Origin: Pilimelia columellifera
GTDB taxonomy: Bacteria; Actinomycetota; Actinomycetes; Mycobacteriales; Micromonosporaceae
Direction of reading: 5' to 3'
Assembly: GCF_039532605.1 (NCBI RefSeq)
Contig: NZ_BAAARY010000007.1
Coordinates: 102,145 to 166,144, forward strand
DNA length: 64,000 nucleotides
Of the stretch, positions 26,143-33,941 are shown piece after piece (positions within the stretch are counted from its first letter, which is position 1; each line of letters opens with the position of its first letter). The notes beneath the pieces were generated by a model, which worked only from the letters and a program-made list of their open reading frames with translations, was not told where the DNA came from and did no database searches. A program made the translations under genes and the position numbers.

Positions 26143-26802
26143 GTGACGACCACGCCGCCGGCCGAGACCGGCCGCACGCCCAGGTTCGGCGTCGCGGCCC
26201 TGGCCGCGGCGATCGTCATCGGGCTGATCCTCGGCGGCGCCATCGGCTGGCTCGTGCCGAAGATCGGCGCCCCGACCGACAACTCGGTCGAAGCGGGCTT
26301 CGCCCGCGACATGACCAACCACCACGCCCAAGCTGTCGAGATGGGGCTGATCGGCTTCCGGCGCGGTGAGGACGCCCTCGTTCGCCAGTACGCGGTCGAC
26401 ATCGCCACCGGCCAGCAGGCTGAGATCGGCATGATGGGCGCCTGGCTCCGCGAATGGGACCTGCCGCTCACCTCCACGGACCCGGCGATGGCGTGGATAC
26501 CGCATGATGACCGCAAGAACCTGCACCAGCTCAACGACGGCATGATGCCGGGCATGGCCTCCGCCGAGGAGATGACCCGGCTGCGGGCCGCCACCGGGCG
26601 ACAGCTCGACGTGCTGTTCCTCCAACTGATGATCCGTCACCACCTCGGCGGGGTGCACATGATCGAAGCCGTGATCAAGCACGGGGACGACAAGGAGGTG
26701 CTCCGCTCCGCCCGCACCATGAGGTCCGTGCAGGACGCCGAGGTCAAGAACCTCACCGCCGCGTTGACCCGCCTCGGCGGGACGCCCCTGCCGGCCAACT
26801 GA
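26143..26802 (+). CDS. DUF305 membrane-anchored protein
   Basis: A 219-aa protein with one N-terminal transmembrane helix (VAALAAAIVIGLILGGAIGWL) and two DUF305 repeats: the first around FARDMTNHHAQAVEMGLIG, the second around LQLMIRHHLGGVHMIEAVIKH. The repeated M-x(3)-HH-x(2)-[AG] motifs give a ferritin-like helical fold and suggest metal binding; copper is often proposed for the family but is not proven here. It starts at GTG two bases after the DUF3105 stop, so the pair is one transcript. Confidence 0.87.
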   Translation: MTTTPPAETGRTPRFGVAALAAAIVIGLILGGAIGWLVPKIGAPTDNSVEAGFARDMTNHHAQAVEMGLIGFRRGEDALVRQYAVDIATGQQAEIGMMGAWLREWDLPLTSTDPAMAWIPHDDRKNLHQLNDGMMPGMASAEEMTRLRAATGRQLDVLFLQLMIRHHLGGVHMIEAVIKHGDDKEVLRSARTMRSVQDAEVKNLTAALTRLGGTPLPAN

Positions 26803-26849
26803 ACGATCGTCGTGGCGGGCTGACCCTGGCCCGTCGTGACCGACACTCC

Positions 26850-26870
26850 CGGGGCGCCGATTCGGCCCCG
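26850..26870 (+). terminator. Weak hairpin after the DUF3105-DUF305 pair
   Basis: CGGGGC / GCCCCG with a 9-base loop, 47 bases after the DUF305 stop and before the tRNA. Only 6 bp, no T-run, so low confidence. Confidence 0.35.
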
Positions 26871-26905
26871 TCAGAGTTCTGCTGCTACGCTTTCGAGCGT
26901 CGCTG

Positions 26906-26981
26906 AGCCCCCGTAGCTCAGGGGATAGAGCACCGCCCTCCGGAGGCGGTGGCGCAGGTTCGAATCCTGCCGGGGGCACCA
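26906..26981 (+). tRNA. tRNA-Arg (anticodon CCG)
   Basis: Full cloverleaf: acceptor GCCCCCG/CGGGGGC, D arm GCTC-AGGGGATA-GAGC, anticodon stem CCGCC/GGCGG with loop CTCCGGA (anticodon CCG, reading CGG), T arm GCAGG-TTCGAAT-CCTGC, discriminator A. The 3' CCA is encoded (26979-26981). A rho-independent-type hairpin follows. Confidence 0.97.
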
Positions 26982-26998
26982 CGCTTGACCAGCAACGA

Positions 26999-27034
26999 AA
27001 CGCCCGTGACCAGGCAAACCCGGTCGCGGGCGTT
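26999..27034 (+). terminator. Terminator after tRNA-Arg
   Basis: 13-bp stem AACGCCCGTGACC / GGTCGCGGGCGTT (one G-U pair) with a 10-base loop, 18 bases after the tRNA CCA. Confidence 0.75.
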
Positions 27035-27070
27035 CGTCGTAATGTCCGGCCGTCACTCCTAGTTAGTCCC

Positions 27071-27098
27071 CTCAGAAGCGGGCGCGTCTCGCCGATAG
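27071..27098 (+). promoter_or_regulatory. FliA/WhiG-type promoter candidate for the pilin-like cluster
   Basis: CTCA (27071-27074), 16-base spacer, GCCGATAG (27091-27098), followed by G. The GCCGATA box matches the -10 of SigD/FliA/WhiG-family promoters. The same element with identical spacing occurs before two SipW-substrate genes at 58998-59025 and 62057-62084 in this window. A start about 10 bases downstream would give a leader of about 40 bases to the GTG at 27150. Confidence 0.6.
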
Positions 27099-27149
27099 GT
27101 CGCGTACGAGGCTGACCAAAGGGGCCTGGCGACGGTTGGAGGGGCACGG

Positions 27150-27650
27150 GTGCTCTCTTCGCGTTCCGCGAGGCCGGATGACGGTTTCACCCTGGTCGAG
27201 ACCATGGTGTCGCTGGCGCTCATAGGCACGGTGATGGCTGCCGTGTCCGCCTTCTTCATCTCGGGCATGAGCGGGTCGCACGGGCAGGTCCAGCGTCAGG
27301 TGGGGGCGCAACTCGCCACCGACGCCATGGAACGGGTCCATTCGATACCAGTGACCGATATCGAAAACGCCCTGACGACCAGCTTCACCCCGCGCGCCGT
27401 CGTCGTCAACGGCGTCACCTTCACCCAGCGTTGGGCGCTCTGCTGGCAGCCGGCCACCGGCGGCGCCTGTGTGACGCCGAAGCCGGCCCTGGCCGCGGCC
27501 GGCGCCCTGGTCAAGGTGACGGTATCGGTCACCTGGGATCACCCTGGGTGTCCGGCCAACCCCACCCAGCCCCCCCGCCGCACCTGCGAGCAGGCCAGCG
27601 CGACGCTGTTCGCCACCGCGGTCACCGAACCGGTCCTGAAGGCGGCGTGA
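27150..27650 (+). CDS. Type IV pilin-like (pseudopilin) protein
   Basis: A 166-aa protein whose N-terminus reads DDGFTLVETMVSLALIGTVM: a class III prepilin-peptidase site (G-F, Glu at +5) followed by the hydrophobic pilin helix. After processing it would assemble into or prime a pilus or pseudopilus. Four Cys residues lie in the C-terminal half (ALCWQ, GACVTP, PGCP, RTCEQ), allowing two disulfides. GGAGGGG precedes the GTG start. Three genes with prepilin-type N-termini follow each other closely; no pilus ATPase or prepilin peptidase is in the window. Confidence 0.82.
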   Translation: MLSSRSARPDDGFTLVETMVSLALIGTVMAAVSAFFISGMSGSHGQVQRQVGAQLATDAMERVHSIPVTDIENALTTSFTPRAVVVNGVTFTQRWALCWQPATGGACVTPKPALAAAGALVKVTVSVTWDHPGCPANPTQPPRRTCEQASATLFATAVTEPVLKAA

Positions 27651-27652
27651 AG

Positions 27653-29614
27653 ATGAGACAAGCCCTGTTCCGCCCGCTCCGGGCGGCCGCCGACGGCGAC
27701 CGCGGCTCGTTGGTGATGGCGATGCTGCTCACGCTGGTGACTGTCGGTCTGACAGCGGCAATGCTGCCGGTAATCCTCCAACAGACCAACAGCACCGGCC
27801 TCACCATCACTCGGGGCCGGGAATTGGACGCCGCCCATGCTGGTCTGGCCCTCGCGCAGGCTCGGATCCGTGCCGCGTCCGACCCGGCCACCCCTGGGAC
27901 GATCGTCCAGAGCCGCCTGCCGTGTAACAGCCCGATCAGCGGCGAGATCGCACCCGGTCCGGGGACCACGGCGCCCGTCCGCTACCACGTGGAGATCGAG
28001 TACTTCGGCGAGGACCCGCTGTCGGCGGTGTCCGGCCCGCTCGGCTGTGCCGCCACCGGCGGCCCCAGCGCTACCCCCCGGTACGCCCGGCTCAACTCCT
28101 GGGCCACGGTCCGCGGCTCCGGTAACGTCATGAGCGGGGGACGGCACCTGGCGGGCACGTACGCCTTCAACACCATCCGGACGGATTTCGACCCGAACCT
28201 GCCCCGCCAGGTCGCGTTCTACAGTCCGCCCGCCACGCTGCTCGGCACGTTCAGCGTGCTGCTCACTCCGGTGCTCGCGGCGTACTTCCGGCAGCGCGTC
28301 TGCCTCGACGTCGGCACCAACGCCCTGGTGCCGCCAGCCGGCACACCCGTGCACGCCCGGGACTGCGCGGCGGCCGGACCCCGGGCACAGAATTTCTACT
28401 ACCGGTCCGACCTGGCTCTCGTCCACGCCGGTTCGTACAGCGTGAACCAGCCGATGTGCGTCGACGGCGGAGGCGTGCACGCCGTCGGCAACCCGGTCAC
28501 CCTCCAACCCTGCGGGTCCGGCGCCGCGACCTGGCGCCACCGCTGGTACTACAACGGTGCCAACAACTTCGAGGGGGTACGCCCCACGGCTGGCGGACCG
28601 AGCACTGATGCGCTGGACGGCTTCTGCCTCAACCGGGCCAAGACCTCCGTCGCCGCGGTCAATGATTTCCCTGTCACACTGGGCAGCGCGGTCAACGGAG
28701 CCTGCCGCAAGGAGATTCCGGACGGCCTCGGCGCCATCGACGTGTTCTCCGACTTCCTCAACGCGGCGGAGGGCTACGGACTGCAGTCGATGAGCTTCCT
28801 CGACGACGTGGGCCCAGGACTCGCCGGCAACAACGGAACCGTCGACTGCGCGACCGAGATGGGGCAGCCGTGCCGGGTCACCCAGCTCGTCAACACCGGG
28901 CTGCGGAGCATGTGCGTCGAGTACCGGGCCGGCGAGTTGTACGGGCCGATGGTGACGAAGGAGTGTGCACAGAGCCCGGATCCGCGCGATCTGGACCCGG
29001 ACCAGTTGTGGCGGGTGCCGGTGCCCGCGCCCGGCCAGACGGTGGCTACGGGGCCGATCTACCAGAAAGGTGACGACGGGAGGACGTACTGTCTCAGTTC
29101 GTCCGACCAGATCCTCAACGCCCTGGTCGGGTCGTTGCTGGGGGCGGCAACGCTCAACTCCAACTGGCCGAAGTTCGCCGGCCGGGCCGTCTGCAACCCG
29201 AAAACGGCCTCGGGCCCGCTGCTGTGGAAGGTGTACGGCAACACCGGCAACGCCACCACCGCCTACCACATCGCCAGCAACAGCACCGGACGCTGCCTGG
29301 CCGTGGGCGAGGAGGCGGACCTCGACAACGCCGGGCTGATGACCCTGATCGCCAATGTCGTCAAGCTGCTCGCCACCCTGCTCGGCAGCCCCATCCCGCT
29401 GCCCCTGGACCCGTACGTCTACCAGTGGACCGGTTCGCAGAACAATCTGAAGGTGATTCTCAAGACATGCGGCGCCTCGGACCGGCAGAAGTGGGCGGGC
29501 CCGGTCGCCCAGGCCAACATGATCGATTCGCCGACGGCCGGGGCCGCCGCGACCATCCCTGCCCGGCCGCTGGGCGACATCGGCGAGTTCCCGGCGACGG
29601 ACAAGCCCCGGTGA
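27653..29614 (+). CDS. PilX-like pseudopilin with ricin-type lectin-like repeats
   Basis: A 653-aa protein. The N-terminus (DRGSLVMAMLLTLVTVGLTAAMLP) is a PilX-like helix lacking the usual Glu+5, followed by LDAAHAGLALAQARIRAA, the periplasmic helix of minor pseudopilins. The rest is exported and Cys-rich, with ricin-type beta-trefoil signatures: VCLDVG-PVHARDC, MCVDGGG-PVTLQPC-GSGAATWRHRWYY, and later MCVEYR, YCLSS and GRCLAVGEE. Two trefoil-like regions are likely, about residues 215-340 and 415-640. Ricin-type domains usually bind sugars, so this could be a pilus-tip adhesin; that is inference. ATG starts 2 bases after the previous stop. Confidence 0.75.
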   Translation: MRQALFRPLRAAADGDRGSLVMAMLLTLVTVGLTAAMLPVILQQTNSTGLTITRGRELDAAHAGLALAQARIRAASDPATPGTIVQSRLPCNSPISGEIAPGPGTTAPVRYHVEIEYFGEDPLSAVSGPLGCAATGGPSATPRYARLNSWATVRGSGNVMSGGRHLAGTYAFNTIRTDFDPNLPRQVAFYSPPATLLGTFSVLLTPVLAAYFRQRVCLDVGTNALVPPAGTPVHARDCAAAGPRAQNFYYRSDLALVHAGSYSVNQPMCVDGGGVHAVGNPVTLQPCGSGAATWRHRWYYNGANNFEGVRPTAGGPSTDALDGFCLNRAKTSVAAVNDFPVTLGSAVNGACRKEIPDGLGAIDVFSDFLNAAEGYGLQSMSFLDDVGPGLAGNNGTVDCATEMGQPCRVTQLVNTGLRSMCVEYRAGELYGPMVTKECAQSPDPRDLDPDQLWRVPVPAPGQTVATGPIYQKGDDGRTYCLSSSDQILNALVGSLLGAATLNSNWPKFAGRAVCNPKTASGPLLWKVYGNTGNATTAYHIASNSTGRCLAVGEEADLDNAGLMTLIANVVKLLATLLGSPIPLPLDPYVYQWTGSQNNLKVILKTCGASDRQKWAGPVAQANMIDSPTAGAAATIPARPLGDIGEFPATDKPR

Positions 29615-30225
29615 ACGGCGTCGATCCGGTTTGCGACCGCGGCGTCTCCCTCACCGAGGTGATGGTGGCGATGGGGATCATGTCCACGGTCGGGACCATC
29701 ATGACCGCGGGCATCGTCGCCAGCGTACGGTCGGCGTCGCGCGCCGAGGCGCTGGTAACGGCACAGTCAGCAGCGGCCCTCGTCTACGCGCGGGCGGACA
29801 CGGACATCAGGTACTCCACCGACCTCGGTGATCCGGTCACCGCCGGTGGCACTGCCACGATGACGTACGCCCTCCAGGACCTCGGCGCCGGACCGCAGTG
29901 TGCGCAGCTGCGCCTGACCGGTGACGGCCGGTTCGAGCGGCGCACCTGGATGACTTCGGTGCCCACCGCTGGCGGCTGGCAGCTGCTTGCCGACGGGCTG
30001 ACAGCCCAGCTGGCGCCGAGCCCGGCGGTCGATGCCCGGACGGCCGGGCCGTTCACCCGGTACGGGCCCGCGACCGGGACGGGCAAGCAGCGGCTCCGGC
30101 TACGGGTGGTCGCCAGCGCGCCCAGCCGGGAGCGGGCCACCGGCGCCACGGATGTCACGTTCACGGCCTGGAACTCCACGAGCGACGGCGGAGCGGCCGC
30201 GGCTTGCCAGGCGCAGGCGCGCTGA
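29611..30225 (+). CDS. Type IV pilin-like protein, PilW/PulJ-like
   Basis: A 204-aa protein starting at a GTG that overlaps the previous stop (GTGA). The N-terminal CDRGVSLTEVMVAMGIMSTVG matches the prepilin pattern (G-V-S-L-T-E, Glu+5), and the following helix ends in RSASRAEALVTAQSAAA. The C-terminal domain is beta-rich with a single Cys pair (QCAQL, AACQAQ). Probably a minor pseudopilin in the same complex. A strong hairpin ends the unit 17 bases after the stop. Confidence 0.75.
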   Translation: MNGVDPVCDRGVSLTEVMVAMGIMSTVGTIMTAGIVASVRSASRAEALVTAQSAAALVYARADTDIRYSTDLGDPVTAGGTATMTYALQDLGAGPQCAQLRLTGDGRFERRTWMTSVPTAGGWQLLADGLTAQLAPSPAVDARTAGPFTRYGPATGTGKQRLRLRVVASAPSRERATGATDVTFTAWNSTSDGGAAAACQAQAR

Positions 30226-30241
30226 CCCGGGGTTTGGGCAT

Positions 30242-30286
30242 ACGCACCGGTGGGCGCCCCGTGTTCCGGGGCGCCCACCGGTGCGT
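30242..30286. terminator. Bidirectional terminator between convergent genes
   Basis: Perfect 19-bp inverted repeat ACGCACCGGTGGGCGCCCC / GGGGCGCCCACCGGTGCGT with a 7-base loop, between the last pilin-like gene (plus) and the EEP-like gene (minus). Confidence 0.8.
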
Positions 30287-30355
30287 CAGCTCATGGAACG
30301 TCAGCCACGAACGCGCGCGACATAAATCGTGTTGTCGGCGCCGCGGACGACGATG

Positions 30356-31303
30356 TCAGCGACGGGTGTCGAAGGTGATGTCGAACAGGGTCGCCGGGAT
30401 GCCGGTTCCCTTCACCTCGAAGGTCTGCGCGCCGCCCAGGGTCACGCCCTCGGAACCGACGAGCCACTGCATGTCGTCGCCGCTGGTGTAGTCGTACTCG
30501 TCGGCGACTGGGTCGATGCAGTCCGCGACGCCGGTCCCATCGAGGTTGAAGGTGCCCGCGGACATGATCGGGTAAGGGGTTTCGCCAGCGAGCTCGCCCA
30601 TGATCTTTCCGGTGAGCTGACCGCACTGCGCGGCGGCCACGTCGGCGTCCTCGTGCGAGAACTGCACCGAACAGACGAAGTAGCCCGCATCCTGGCGGCC
30701 CCGGATGACTGAGCAGTTGGCCAGCCGGCGCTCGTCACCCCGCGCCTGCTTGCTGAACGTGTAGGTCCAGGAGTTGTAGCTGGTCATGCCGGCGAGGGTG
30801 GCGACCACGGCGGTGCCGTAGGCGCCGCCCGTGACGCAGTTGATCTGCGCGCCGTTGGCGCCGTGGATCGGCGAGAACGACCAGGTCGAGCCGCTACCGG
30901 GGTTGGCGGCACGCATTTCGTCGAACAGCGTGTCGAGGTCGTTGCGGCAGACTTCGTTGAGGGTGAGAACCTGCGGCTTGAGCTTCTTGATGAGCCGGAC
31001 GGTGCCCTTGACGGACGCGCCGCCCTTCTCGTAGCAGTCCTTGTCGTAGCCGCTGCCGCACAGGTTGACCTGGAGCGCCGACGCATCCTCCACACGGGGC
31101 GTGGCGGCATCGGGGCGCAGCGGGCCAGCCACCGCGGTGATCGGCGTCGCGACCGTGACCGCAGCGTCGGCAGGGGCAGCGGAGGCGGCGCCCGCGCCGA
31201 GGGAGGCGCTGACCACGGCGAGCAGAACCGCGGACGTCCGGGCGATGTTCCTGCTGCTTCGCGACGCGCCGGCGAGAGCTCGGGTCAAACCAGGTGAGGG
31301 CAT
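30356..31303 (-). CDS. Secreted endonuclease/exonuclease/phosphatase-superfamily protein
   Basis: A 315-aa secreted protein. The ATG at 31303 has GAAGGA 7 bases upstream and opens a signal peptide (basic start, SAVLLAVVSASLGAGAASAA). The mature part shows EEP-fold cues: ASALQVNLCGSG (first strand, metal Asn), a KPQVLTLNEVC strand with the metal-ligand Glu, and IMSAGTFNLDGTG-ADCID near the C-terminus, where family members carry the catalytic GDFN-like motif. GTFNLD in place of GDFN weakens the assignment of nuclease activity. Eight Cys suggest disulfides. It could be a DNase or sphingomyelinase-like phosphodiesterase. Confidence 0.65.
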   Translation of the reverse strand: MPSPGLTRALAGASRSSRNIARTSAVLLAVVSASLGAGAASAAPADAAVTVATPITAVAGPLRPDAATPRVEDASALQVNLCGSGYDKDCYEKGGASVKGTVRLIKKLKPQVLTLNEVCRNDLDTLFDEMRAANPGSGSTWSFSPIHGANGAQINCVTGGAYGTAVVATLAGMTSYNSWTYTFSKQARGDERRLANCSVIRGRQDAGYFVCSVQFSHEDADVAAAQCGQLTGKIMGELAGETPYPIMSAGTFNLDGTGVADCIDPVADEYDYTSGDDMQWLVGSEGVTLGGAQTFEVKGTGIPATLFDITFDTRR

Positions 31304-31508
31304 GTTCGTGTCCTTCGCACAGGGGGCAATTGAGATGATCGGTCGGGCCACAACAGGTGATCGGATCAGTCGGATGCGACCCAGACGCCACCAACCCTAA
31401 ATGGACTCAGCGATCGCTGTCTATGTAAACGGGGCGTTCAATTCCACACATCTGGAGGATCCAACGATGCGCGGCGGCCATCTACGACGAACGGGGATCG
31501 AAGTACCA
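31304..31508. other. AT-richer spacer upstream of the EEP-like gene
   Basis: No gene is seen. It contains the 12-bp palindrome CAGCGATCGCTG (31408-31419). A second palindrome, TGTATATACA (31519-31528), lies just beyond, in the tail of the frameshifted remnant. Base composition is clearly less GC-rich than the surroundings, as expected for promoter DNA or decaying sequence. Confidence 0.4.
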
Positions 31509-32139
31509 TCAAATGCAATGTATATACACAGCGGACCACTGGCTGAATCTGGGCAACTTGAACCACCCAACGGCCCCGCCCTTGGGCCGGGGAGGATGCC
31601 GACGGAACGTCAGCCCACAGGTCGGCGCCGGCCTTGCGCAGCTCATCACGGGCGTCGGGGTGGGCGGCATGGTCGACGAGATGCTGGGCCTGAGTGTCGG
31701 AGTGGCGCCCGTCGCGGGGTCCAGGGCGCCGACGCGGTCGAGGGCGAGGACGCCGTCGCTGACCATCTCGGACCAGATCCGCAGGTCCCGGCGCTCGTGA
31801 AGGGCGGGCAGAGTGACGTCGGGGGCGACCGCCCGCGGCGGAGGATCGTCCACTTCGACCAGATAGTCGACGGAGACGGCCTCCACCAACGCGTCGGCGC
31901 GTCGCCTCGATCGCGGCAGGCAGGATGTTCACCTCGATGCCGACGCTGACTGTGCCGCCCGCGGGCGGCACAGGTGTGCAGCAGCAGACGCCGGGGCGGT
32001 CCGGGATGACGCGCTGGACGTTGAGCGGGTGCAGGCGGTACTCGGCCACTGCCTCGTCGAGATACGTAAGCACCCGGTGTGGCGTGGTTGCCGGCGGCGA
32101 ACACGCGCGGGTTGCCCGCTCTGGGGAGACAGTCAGCAT
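31509..32139 (-). pseudogene. Frameshifted remnant of an unidentified gene
   Basis: Protein-like sequence jumps frames twice. From an ATG at 32139 the first frame reads VLTYLDEAVAEYRLHPLNVQ to VEVNILPAAIEATR-like sequence. Near 31889 it moves to a second frame (DALVEAVSVDYLVEVDDPPP, LRIWSEMVSDGVLALD). Near 31700 it returns to the first (SDTQAQHLVDHAAHPDARDEL, GADLWADVP). In each segment the alternative frame becomes Arg/Pro/Gly-rich junk, so one single-base indel and a compensating one are the simplest explanation. I do not recognise the family. A sequencing error pair is possible but less likely than decay. Its 3' end is indistinct. Confidence 0.55.
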
Positions 32140-32163
32140 GCCGCCATCCTGGCGCGCCGCCGG

Positions 32164-32190
32164 TTCCTAGGAGCAGCGATTCCTAGGAGC
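32164..32190. repeat. Tandem TTCCTAGGAGC repeat
   Basis: Two copies of TTCCTAGGAGC (32164-32174, 32180-32190), spaced 16 bases start-to-start, each with the palindromic core CCTAGG, 25-51 bases upstream of the remnant gene's ATG. The placement suggests paired regulator sites. Confidence 0.5.
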
Positions 32191-32244
32191 GGCAGTCGGC
32201 GTCACGCCACGCGCATTCGTGGCACACCCTGGCCGGACGGGGCG

Positions 32245-32400
32245 TTATCCCCCGTGGCCGCTGCTGTGGACAACGCTCATGGCGAAGTCATCGCCGCCGT
32301 CGTCATCGTCGTCGTCATCGCCCCCACCGCCGCTGCCGCAGCCAAGCGCGGCCAACGCGAGCACGGCCGCCACGGCCCAGGTAATCCGACGGTTCCGCAT
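32245..32400 (-). CDS. 51-aa Asp-rich lipoprotein
   Basis: An ATG at 32400 with GGAGG five bases upstream opens a signal peptide (MRNRRITWAVAAVLALAALG) ending in the lipobox LAALGC. The mature peptide is only about 31 residues: C-G-S-GGGG, seven consecutive Asp, GGDDFAM and a short polar tail. Lipoprotein anchoring on the outer face of the membrane is expected. The poly-Asp run could bind calcium or another cation; function is unknown. The strong ribosome site argues it is real despite its size. Confidence 0.65.
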   Translation of the reverse strand: MRNRRITWAVAAVLALAALGCGSGGGGDDDDDDDGGDDFAMSVVHSSGHGG

Positions 32401-32602
32401 CGCAACCTCCAGTTTGTCGCCGGTCCCGGCCGGCCCAACGCCAGCCACGCGGATTCCGACGCTCGGTCAGGCTGCCCAGCCCGACGCCCCCACCCTGCCC
32501 CAGCAACGGCCTCCGAGCCAGCATCTCAAGGTGAACGTCCCACTTCAGGCGACTTCCTGCCGTCGTGACAAGGCAGCCTGCGAGAGGCGACGGTCGAGAG
32601 CG

Positions 32603-33280
32603 CTAACCGGCGACGGCGTCGTCCAGGGCTGGCTCCCGCCTGCCCAGGTGGGCCGGATCGCGGCCGGTCAGGACGTCGATCGCGGCCTTGACGGCCGCGC
32701 CGTACTCGCGAAGCTGCGCGCGACGCCACTGCGGGACGAACTGACGAGAAGTGTCGTCGCCAACGCCCACTGCGCTGAGCCCGGCGTCGCGGCACAGCGT
32801 GACCGCCCGTTCGAGGTGGTACGACTGGGTGACGACGATAAGGTCCCGGGCCCCGAAGATCCGCCTGGCCCGCTGGCAGGAGTCGTAGGTGTCGAACCCG
32901 GCATGGTCCTGGACGACCCGGCTCGCCGGCACGCCGCGCGCGGTCAGCCAGGCCGCCATCGCGCCCGGCTCGTCGTAACTCCACTGCCCGTGGTCGCCCG
33001 ACACGAGAACCGCCCTGACCTTGCCGCTGGCGAACAACTGACGAGCGATCTCCAACCGGGCGGCCAGGAAACCGGACGGAGTTCCATCGGGGTACACCTG
33101 CGCGCCCAGCACCAGAACCACCGGGGCCGCCGGCACGGACGACACGGTGTGAACATGGGGGCGGGCGCCGGCGCGAATCCAGGCGTTGGCGGCGAACACG
33201 GCGGCGCCGCCAAGCAACGAGACAGCGACGACCGCGAGCGCCCCCCGGCGCAGCCGACGTGCGAGCTTAGAGCCATCCAT
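32603..33280 (-). CDS. SanA/YdcF-like DUF218 membrane protein
   Basis: A 225-aa protein with an N-terminal transmembrane helix (ALAVVAVSLLGGAAVFAANAW) and an extracytoplasmic DUF218 domain: APVVLVLGAQVYPDGTPSG, VRAVLVSGDHGQWSYDEPGAM, DHAGFDTYDSCQRARRIF, VTQSYHLERAVTLCRDAG. This is the SanA branch, linked in other bacteria to envelope integrity and vancomycin sensitivity. The start is uncertain: ATG at 33280 fits the topology, but an in-frame GTG at 33385 gives 35 more residues. Divergent from the response regulator. Confidence 0.82.
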   Translation of the reverse strand: MDGSKLARRLRRGALAVVAVSLLGGAAVFAANAWIRAGARPHVHTVSSVPAAPVVLVLGAQVYPDGTPSGFLAARLEIARQLFASGKVRAVLVSGDHGQWSYDEPGAMAAWLTARGVPASRVVQDHAGFDTYDSCQRARRIFGARDLIVVTQSYHLERAVTLCRDAGLSAVGVGDDTSRQFVPQWRRAQLREYGAAVKAAIDVLTGRDPAHLGRREPALDDAVAG

Positions 33281-33434
33281 CCCGTCAAGAGTGCCATCCG
33301 ACGGCCACCTGTGCGGCAGGGCGACCGGCCGTGCCCCGCTGACCTGCGCGGCATCCGCTGGCCGGGTGTAGGGTTCGGACACCACAACACCGTCCCGGCC
33401 GCTTGCGGATCAGGGCGAGAGAGCGACGGTTCCC

Positions 33435-33881
33435 GTGCCCAACTCGGCTGCCCTCCAGGTTCTGGTGATCGAGGATGATCTGTCTGATCTCGCGCTCATC
33501 GAGGGCGCGTTCGAGAGCTGTGAGCAGCCGTCGCAGCTCCACCACGTCGCGGACGGGGTCGAGGCGATGGAGTACCTGCACGGGAAGGGCGCGCACGAGG
33601 ACGCGGCCCGGCCGGACCTCATGCTTCTCGATCTGAACATGCCCCGGATGGACGGCCGCGAGGTCCTGGCCCGGGTCAAGAGCGATGAGCTGCTGCGCAC
33701 CATCCCGATCGTGGTGTTCACCACCTCGGCCGAGGACCGGGACGTCACCGGCGCATACCAGGCCCATGCGAACGCGTATGTGACCAAGCCGATCGATCTG
33801 GTCGCGTTCGAGTCGTCGATCGCCGAGATCCGTTCGTTCTTCGGGGACACCATCAGCCGCAGCGACCTGACCCTGCTGTGA
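33435..33881 (+). CDS. Single-domain response regulator (Rcp1-like receiver)
   Basis: A 148-aa protein consisting only of a receiver domain. Acidic pocket Glu13-Asp14-Asp15, phospho-acceptor Asp66 in LMLLDLNMPRMDG, Thr96/97 and Lys118 in YVTKPID are all present, so phosphorylation competence is expected. The RDV-GAYQAHANAYV-KPID pattern matches Rcp1-type regulators that pair with phytochrome-like or PAS histidine kinases. No output domain and no kinase nearby. The start is a GTG with a weak ribosome site. Confidence 0.9.
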   Translation: MPNSAALQVLVIEDDLSDLALIEGAFESCEQPSQLHHVADGVEAMEYLHGKGAHEDAARPDLMLLDLNMPRMDGREVLARVKSDELLRTIPIVVFTTSAEDRDVTGAYQAHANAYVTKPIDLVAFESSIAEIRSFFGDTISRSDLTLL

Positions 33882-33941
33882 GCCGACGGCCTCGGGTCGT
33901 GCCCGACCTGAGGCCCGTCCCGTGGCGTCACAGCCGGCGGG

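Noticed and set aside
27001..27034. GCAAACC-containing hairpin as a possible c-di-GMP riboswitch
   Set aside because: It is a simple stem-loop directly after the tRNA and before the promoter of the next gene, lacking the two-helix GEMM layout.
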